Translations under genes and position numbers: made by a program | The notes under the pieces: generated by a model | What the model was told of the DNA's origin: nothing | Database searches by the model: none | What the model saw: only the letters and a program-made list of their open reading frames with translations | Shown: positions 15,778 through 19,879 of the stretch, in pieces | Layout: the number at the start of each line of letters is the position of its first letter | Position numbering within the stretch: position 1 is the stretch's first letter | Source of the DNA: Candidatus Competibacteraceae bacterium | Lineage (GTDB): Bacteria; Pseudomonadota; Gammaproteobacteria; Competibacterales; Competibacteraceae | Length of the DNA stretch: 19,879 nt | Direction of reading: 5' to 3' | Assembly: GCA_003527885.1 (NCBI GenBank) | Contig: DPWB01000337.1 | Span: 1 to 19,879, forward strand

Positions 15778-15803
15778 GCGAGGGGCTGATAGCGCTCACG
15801 CCG
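15771..15803. terminator. Bidirectional hairpin spanning both stop codons of convergent genes
   Basis: TGAGCG (15775-15780) pairs with CGCTCA (15793-15798), extended by CGGC (15771-15774) with GCCG (15800-15803) around a single bulge; the loop is 12 bases. The TGA of the DASH-like gene (15775-15777) pairs with the TCA that is the sirtuin stop on the other strand (15796-15798). Only three T residues follow on the plus strand, so it is a weak intrinsic terminator at best. Confidence 0.5.
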
Positions 15804-16545
15804 TTTCCCAGGCTCGGGCGACCAGCGCCGGCAGCACCGCGCCCGCCGCGCCGTTCAGGCTGTAGCTGACTTGCGCGCTGAGCGGGGTCGGTTGCGGGTT
15901 GATCTCCACCACCGTCGCCCCGGCGGCGAGCGCGGCAAACGGTAAATCGGCGGCGGGATAAACCAGGGCGGAGGTGCCGATACTGAAAAACACCTCGGCG
16001 CTCTTGGCCGCGTGCTCCGCTGTGCGCAGCGTCTCTACCGGTAGACTTTCGCCAAACCAGACCACATCCGGGCGCAACAAGCTGCCGCAATGCGGGCAGC
16101 GCGGTGGAATTTCGTCGCTGTCGGGCCAGCTTTCCACCGGCCGCTCTTCGCTGAAGCATTTGGTGCGGAACAAGTTGCCGTGCAGTTCCAACAAATGCTG
16201 GCTGCCCGCGCGCCGGTGTAAACCGTCCACGTTCTGGGTAATCAGCGTGAACTCGGCAACGCGCCGTTCCATGTCGACTAGCGCCCGGTGTCCGGCGTTG
16301 GGTTCGGCCTGTCGGACCCGACCCTGACGCCAGGCGTACCACTCCCAAACCAGCCTGGGATCGCGCCGGAAGGCGTCCGGCGTGGCGAGTTCTTCCGGGT
16401 TGTATTGCGCCCACAAGCCGGTCTGCGCCTCGCGAAAGGTCGGCACGCCGCTTTCGGCGGAAATGCCGGCGCCGGTCAGGACCGCCACCCGGCGGGCGGC
16501 GCGGAGGCGGTTGACGAGTTCGGCGGGAATCGGGGCTTCGCTCAT
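15796..16545 (-). CDS. NAD-dependent protein deacylase, Sir2/CobB family (class III sirtuin)
   Basis: The 249-residue sirtuin uses NAD+ to remove acyl groups from protein lysines. Motifs are GAGISAESGVPTFR (25-38), TQNVDGLHRRAG (103-114) and catalytic His122 in ELHGN. The Tyr70-x-x-Arg73 pair (WYAWR) is the class III (SIRT5/CobB) signature that binds acidic acyl groups, so desuccinylase or demalonylase activity is likely besides deacetylation. The zinc site is unusual: Cys130, Cys150 and Cys153 are present, but the usual second cysteine of the first CxxC pair is Glu133. The ATG at 16545 is chosen over one at 16638 because family similarity begins just after it and the extra 31 residues are low-complexity and basic. 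GGAG lies 10 bases upstream. It is convergent with the DASH-like gene and divergent from the PP2C-like gene. Confidence 0.95.
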   Translation of the reverse strand: MSEAPIPAELVNRLRAARRVAVLTGAGISAESGVPTFREAQTGLWAQYNPEELATPDAFRRDPRLVWEWYAWRQGRVRQAEPNAGHRALVDMERRVAEFTLITQNVDGLHRRAGSQHLLELHGNLFRTKCFSEERPVESWPDSDEIPPRCPHCGSLLRPDVVWFGESLPVETLRTAEHAAKSAEVFFSIGTSALVYPAADLPFAALAAGATVVEINPQPTPLSAQVSYSLNGAAGAVLPALVARAWETA

Positions 16546-16818
16546 GGGGGCAGGTCTCCGGCAGCAGTGAGTCGGACCGGTCGGTTCTGGATCGCGGAAT
16601 TTCCAGCCATTGCGCCGGTCCCATCCGAACAAGGGCATAGTGATAGTATGCTACTGGAACCCCCTTGTGAGGGACCCTTCATTCCGCGCCGCCGCCCCGG
16701 CCCGGATGTTCGAGAATCTGACCCCCTTGCCCGCAGTGGGGCGGCGTGTGCGACGGATGAGATCCGCTTCCGGCGGTCGATTCCGTGTTGAATACAGCCC
16801 CGCGCTGATGGAGCCAGC
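16546..16818. other. Divergent intergenic region between the sirtuin and PP2C-like genes
   Basis: This 273-base region should contain promoters for both neighbours. An A/T-richer patch at 16636-16655 includes the small dyad AGTA-TGC-TACT (16645-16655) and could supply a -10 on either strand (TATGCT plus, TACTAT minus), but no well-spaced -35 is seen. GGAG at 16810-16813 is the ribosome binding site of the plus-strand gene. No small gene is supported. Confidence 0.35.
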
Positions 16819-17649
16819 ATGACCGTTGCCCTAGATTCGTATTACACCATCGGTAAGGTTCATTGGTATTGTCAGGATTATGTCTGCCAGGGTTGGCAAC
16901 CTTTTCCTCACGTCATTCTGGCCGACGGCTGTTCCGCGTCTCCCAATAGCGATGTGGGGGCGCGCTTGCTGGTGCTGAACGCGCGCCAGGAGCTGGCGCG
17001 CTACGCGCAAATCCCGCGCGATGGCCCCGAACTCGCTACTCAGCACTGGGACTTGGGCCGCCGGATCATCCAGCGCGCGGCGCGGCAGGCACGGGAGCTG
17101 AACCTGAATCCCGAGGTCTTGGACGCTACCCTGCTGGTGGCTTGGTGCGATGGCGCGACCGTTTACGTGCACTTATACGGGGATGGCTGCATCGCCACCC
17201 GCCGCGCCGATGGCGAACTGACCGTCATCGAGGTCGAATACGCCGAAAATGCCCCTTATTATCTGTCCTATTTATTGGAGCCCGACCGCCAAGTCTTGTA
17301 TCAGGAGGCAGTCGGCAATCCCGAATCGGCGCAAACAATCCATTATCGGGGTCAGGCGGCGGACGTTTCGAGCCGGCAAGAGCGCTTCGATACGCCGGTC
17401 GCCTTCAGTTTCGATCTGGCGACCTTTCCGACCGTGGCGGTCGCCACCGACGGGCTGCATTCCTTTATCAGCGCCGAAACTGGCCAACGGGTAGAGCTCC
17501 TGGAAGTGGCACAGGCCATGTTCGACTTCGGTGACCTTCAAGGCACCTTCGTCATGGACCGGCTGCAAAATACCCTGATCGAGTTCGGCAACCGGCTGCT
17601 GTTCAATCTGGATGATCTCAGCGTGGGCGCGTTCGTGAAAGTGGCGTGA
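16819..17649 (+). CDS. PP2C-like protein serine/threonine phosphatase
   Basis: The 276-residue cytosolic protein shows the spaced acidic motifs of metal-dependent PP2C phosphatases: CQD near the N-terminus (Asp20), LADGCSASPNSDVGARL (34-50, Asp36), YGDGCI (120-125, Asp122), VATDGLHSF (208-216, Asp211) and DDLSVGAF (265-272). These aspartates would hold two Mn or Mg ions that activate water to hydrolyse phosphoserine or phosphothreonine. It belongs to the stand-alone PP2C_2-like type rather than the SpoIIE or eukaryotic type. The ATG at 16819 has GGAG five bases upstream. No protein kinase is encoded nearby, so the substrate is unknown. It converges on the small secreted-protein gene with a 47-base gap. 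Confidence 0.82.
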   Translation: MTVALDSYYTIGKVHWYCQDYVCQGWQPFPHVILADGCSASPNSDVGARLLVLNARQELARYAQIPRDGPELATQHWDLGRRIIQRAARQARELNLNPEVLDATLLVAWCDGATVYVHLYGDGCIATRRADGELTVIEVEYAENAPYYLSYLLEPDRQVLYQEAVGNPESAQTIHYRGQAADVSSRQERFDTPVAFSFDLATFPTVAVATDGLHSFISAETGQRVELLEVAQAMFDFGDLQGTFVMDRLQNTLIEFGNRLLFNLDDLSVGAFVKVA

Positions 17650-17658
17650 ACTGGGCGC

Positions 17659-17698
17659 GATGGCGGCTGCGCCGAAAGCCGCCGGAGCGGCTGCCATC
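17659..17698. terminator. Hairpin between convergent genes, overlapping a stop codon
   Basis: GATGGCGGC (17659-17667) pairs with GCTGCCATC (17690-17698), including one G-T pair, with G/C-rich sequence in the loop. It ends inside the stop codon of the minus-strand gene (17697-17699). No T-run follows the stem in either direction, so termination would be inefficient or Rho-assisted. Confidence 0.4.
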
Positions 17699-18191
17699 AC
17701 AAAAACCGCAAATACGCTTCCAGCACTTTCAGGGTGTAGGCGTCAGCGCCGGCGCTGCGGTAGCGCTCTGGTTCGCCGGTCAGCCACCAGGCGGCAGCGC
17801 GTTGTACGGCGACGATTTCGTTTTCGTCGCTGGCGGCCAACTGATCGCGCAACACGCCGTCCATCACGCAAACCAGCACCTGACGGGCCAAGGCCTGATC
17901 GGCGGCGAACTGTTCCGGGGTGACTTCCCGGTTCAGACAAACCTTGGACCAGCGTTTGATATTTTCCGGTTTGACCCGCCAGTCGCCGTACAGGCCGGAG
18001 TCGGGTTCGGCCTCCGGCGCGGACAGCCGCAACGCCTCCACCAGCGCCGCCACCTTGGCTTCGGAAACCTGGGCCTGCACGGGGAGCGCGGCGATCCAGA
18101 GCAATACCCACAGCGCCCACCCCGACCCCTGGCGCAGCCGGAGCAACCGGGCTGCTGGGTTCGACCGCAAACGGTTAGCGTGGCGTGGCAT
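17697..18191 (-). CDS. Small secreted protein of unknown function, downstream of yifB
   Basis: I do not recognise this 164-residue protein. It has a basic N-terminus (1-22), a hydrophobic segment (about 25-38) and an Ala-Gln-Ala cleavage site near 40, so it should be exported to the periplasm. The mature part is helical and acidic, with a central YGDWRVKPENIKRWSK stretch and two cysteines (one in KVCLNRE, one in VLVCVMDG) that could form a disulfide. The C-terminus is Tyr-rich and hydrophobic (ending LRFL). It lies 42 bases after yifB on the same strand, so it is probably co-transcribed. Codon use looks like its neighbours. The ATG at 18191 has a weak ribosome binding site. Confidence 0.7.
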   Translation of the reverse strand: MPRHANRLRSNPAARLLRLRQGSGWALWVLLWIAALPVQAQVSEAKVAALVEALRLSAPEAEPDSGLYGDWRVKPENIKRWSKVCLNREVTPEQFAADQALARQVLVCVMDGVLRDQLAASDENEIVAVQRAAAWWLTGEPERYRSAGADAYTLKVLEAYLRFL

Positions 18192-18233
18192 GGCGTTCTC
18201 GCTGGTGACGGGACGGATGGCTATAAGACGACC

Positions 18234-19745
18234 TCAGCGCAGGATCGTTCGATCCAGCGCACGGTAGCTGAGCGCTTCGGTGAGATGCGGGGTTCGGATG
18301 CCTTCGCTGCCGGCCAGATCGGCGATGGTGCGGGCGACTTTTAGGATGCGGTGATAGGCGCGCGGCGACAGCCCCAACCGTTCCAGCGCCTGTTCCAGCA
18401 AACGGTGATCGGCCTCGTCCAGCGTGCAGTAGCGTTCGATCTCACGGGTTGTCAGAGCGCTGTTGGCTTTGCCGGCGCGGTGCAGTTGCCGGTCGCGGGC
18501 GGCACGGACGCGGGCGCGCACCGCGGCGCTGTTTTCTTCGGGCGTCTCGCCGCGCAACACCCGGTGAGCCAGGCGCGGCACCTCGATATGCAGGTCGATC
18601 CGGTCCGCCAACGGCCCCGAAATCCGACTCCGGTAGCGGCGAATCTGTTCCGGCCCGCAGGCGCAGCGCCGCTCGCTGTCGCCCAGATAGCCGCACGGGC
18701 AGGGGTTCATGGCCGCCACCAGTTGAAAGCGCGCGGGAAAATCGGCTTGGCGGGCAGCGCGGGAGATGGTGATCCGTCCCGATTCCAGCGGCTCGCGCAG
18801 CACTTCCAACACATGCCGGTCGTACTCTGGCAGCTCGTCGAGAAACAGCACGCCGTGATGGGCCAGCGAAATTTCGCCGGGTCGCGGCTGGCTGCCGCCG
18901 CCGACCAGCGCCACCGCCGACGCCGTGTGATGGGGTGCTCGGAAGGGCCTGATACCCCATTGCGCCAAATCTAGCCCCTGCGCGCTGACCGAGGCGATGG
19001 CGGCGGTTTCCAGTGCTTCCGCTTCGCCGAGCGGCGGCAGAATGCCCGGCAATCGACTGGCCAGCATGGTCTTGCCGGTGCCGGGCGGGCCGATCAGCAG
19101 CAGGTTGTGACCGCCGGCGGCGGCGATTTCCAGGGCGCGTTTGGCATGGTGTTGGCCGCGCACGTCGCTGAGATCGCGCTCCAGAACGGGTTCCGGCGTC
19201 GGCTGGGGCCGGGCGGCGGGCGGTTGCAGGGCGGTTCCGGTCGCCAGATGGCGGCAAATCTCCAGCAGATGCGTCGCGCCCAACACGGCCACGGCGCTGA
19301 CTAACGTCGCTTCGCCGGTATTGTCTTGCGGCACCAGCAGCGTTCGTCCGGCGGCGCGGCAGGCCAAGGCGGCCGGCAGCACCCCGCGGACGGAGCGCAG
19401 TTCTCCGCCCAAGGCCAACTCGCCGAGAAATTCGTACTGTTGCAGGCGCTCCCGGTCGATTTGTCCCGAGGCGGCCAGAATGCCGAGCGCGATGGGTAGA
19501 TCGAAACGGCCGCCTTCCTTGGGCAGATCGGCCGGGGCCAGATTGATGGTGATGCGGCGGCTGGGAAATTCGAGCTGACTGTTCAGCAACGCGCCTCGGA
19601 CCCGATCCTTGCTTTCCTTGACCGCCGCTTCCGGCAAACCGACGATGAACAGCCCCGGCAAGCCGGCCGACAAATGCACCTCCACGCTCACCAGCGGCGC
19701 GTGGATGCCGACCTGAGCGCGGGTATAAACGATGGCGAGGGACAT
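18234..19745 (-). CDS. YifB/ComM family Mg-chelatase-like AAA+ ATPase
   Basis: The 503-residue product matches the E. coli YifB length. An N-terminal ChlI-like/Lon-S16-like domain (about 20-140, with GLPGLFIVGLPEAAVKESKD) is followed by the Mg-chelatase AAA+ domain. Walker A is GPPGTGKT (219-226), Walker B GVLFLDE (298-304), and sensor-1 NPCPCGYLG (347-355). The Cys cluster (Cys349, 351, 361, 363) is typical of this family. ComM, the Vibrio homologue, is a hexameric helicase that drives branch migration during natural transformation, so a role in recombination is likely here. The ATG at 19745 gives the family-standard MSLAIVYTRA start; the frame stays open upstream only because it runs into adaptor-like sequence. 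The small secreted-protein gene follows. Confidence 0.95.
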   Translation of the reverse strand: MSLAIVYTRAQVGIHAPLVSVEVHLSAGLPGLFIVGLPEAAVKESKDRVRGALLNSQLEFPSRRITINLAPADLPKEGGRFDLPIALGILAASGQIDRERLQQYEFLGELALGGELRSVRGVLPAALACRAAGRTLLVPQDNTGEATLVSAVAVLGATHLLEICRHLATGTALQPPAARPQPTPEPVLERDLSDVRGQHHAKRALEIAAAGGHNLLLIGPPGTGKTMLASRLPGILPPLGEAEALETAAIASVSAQGLDLAQWGIRPFRAPHHTASAVALVGGGSQPRPGEISLAHHGVLFLDELPEYDRHVLEVLREPLESGRITISRAARQADFPARFQLVAAMNPCPCGYLGDSERRCACGPEQIRRYRSRISGPLADRIDLHIEVPRLAHRVLRGETPEENSAAVRARVRAARDRQLHRAGKANSALTTREIERYCTLDEADHRLLEQALERLGLSPRAYHRILKVARTIADLAGSEGIRTPHLTEALSYRALDRTILR

Positions 19746-19818
19746 GGGGAGCCTGTGGTGCGGCCGTCGGGCCGGCAGGTCCTGGGTCGCCGCGCCCGGC
19801 GGGTCGCCGCCAGCGGCC

Positions 19819-19835
19819 TGCACCCATTTAATGCA
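19819..19835. promoter_or_regulatory. NtrC-like binding site upstream of yifB
   Basis: TGCACC-CATTT-AATGCA matches the NtrC (GlnG) consensus TGCACY-N5-GGTGCA with the exact 5-base spacer. One arm is perfect and the other matches at 4 of 6. In Pseudomonas, yifB lies divergent from the nitrogen-regulated glnK-amtB genes, so the site may serve a glnK just beyond the contig end. No sigma-54 promoter is visible inside the window. Confidence 0.4.
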
Positions 19836-19851
19836 GTGCGCCGGGCCTTCC

Positions 19852-19879
19852 CTGGCTCTTATAAACATCTGTCTCTGCC
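19852..19879. other. Probable Nextera transposase adaptor remnant (assembly artefact)
   Basis: The last 28 bases resemble the Tn5 mosaic-end adaptor read-through (CTGTCTCTTATACACATCT followed by GACGCTGCC), with four substitutions. The window has CTGGCTCTTATAAACATCT then GTCTCTGCC. The match at the extreme end of an odd-length window indicates untrimmed, low-quality adaptor sequence, not genome. Confidence 0.8.

Noticed and set aside
16546..16638. Sirtuin start at 16638
   Set aside because: It adds 31 residues with no family similarity; the ATG at 16545 fits known sirtuins.
19746..19868. Extension of yifB by 41 residues to a start at 19868
   Set aside because: The start lies within adaptor-like bases, and the family begins at MSLAIVYTRA (19745).
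1..19879. CRISPR arrays, tRNA or rRNA genes, insertion sequences, toxin-antitoxin or defence systems
   Set aside because: None seen: no regularly spaced repeats, cloverleaf with CCA end, transposase or defence-type gene on either strand.

Overview
The window looks like a complete assembled contig of a high-GC (roughly 60% or more by eye) gammaproteobacterium. The evidence is an ftsY-rpoH pair next to a divergent M16 zinc protease, a sigma-32 with the gammaproteobacterial RpoH box, a YifB/ComM-type ATPase, and a moxR-DUF58-tgpA cluster. An environmental lineage such as the Competibacteraceae or a relative would fit, but I cannot fix the genus. Both ends are cut: the left end breaks an M16 peptidase, and the last 28 bases look like an error-containing Nextera transposase adaptor rather than genome.

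Layout. (1) 1-2734: the N-terminal part of a secreted M16 protease (minus) diverges from ftsY and rpoH (plus). rpoH has its own promoter, overlapped by a near-perfect CIRCE operator (HrcA site), and ends at a clear Rho-independent terminator. The ftsE and ftsX genes that separate ftsY from rpoH in E. coli are absent. (2) 2815-5664: threonine aldolase, murB and rsmE, tightly spaced on the plus strand. (3) 5812-7800: a REC-REC-GGDEF diguanylate cyclase followed by a small secreted single-Cache protein. (4) 7979-12421: gamma-carbonic anhydrase, MoxR ATPase, DUF58 protein and TgpA-like transglutaminase, almost without gaps, a likely operon. (5) 12671-14290 (minus): a two-CBS-domain protein with an AT-rich, palindrome-rich promoter, and an alpha/beta hydrolase. 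(6) 14458-15777 (plus): a cryptochrome-DASH relative whose FAD-phosphate and pyrimidine-dimer contacts look eroded. (7) 15796-16545 (minus): a class III sirtuin. (8) 16819-17649 (plus): a PP2C-like phosphatase. (9) 17697-19745 (minus): yifB followed by a small secreted protein of unknown function. An NtrC-like site lies upstream of yifB close to the contig edge.

Functionally this is mostly chromosomal housekeeping: protein targeting and heat shock, cell wall precursor synthesis, rRNA modification and envelope proteolysis. Signalling genes are mixed in. I see no CRISPR array, tRNA, rRNA, insertion sequence or phage gene. The most interesting signals are regulatory (CIRCE over the rpoH promoter, the dyads upstream of the CBS gene, the NtrC-like site), together with the degenerate DASH protein.
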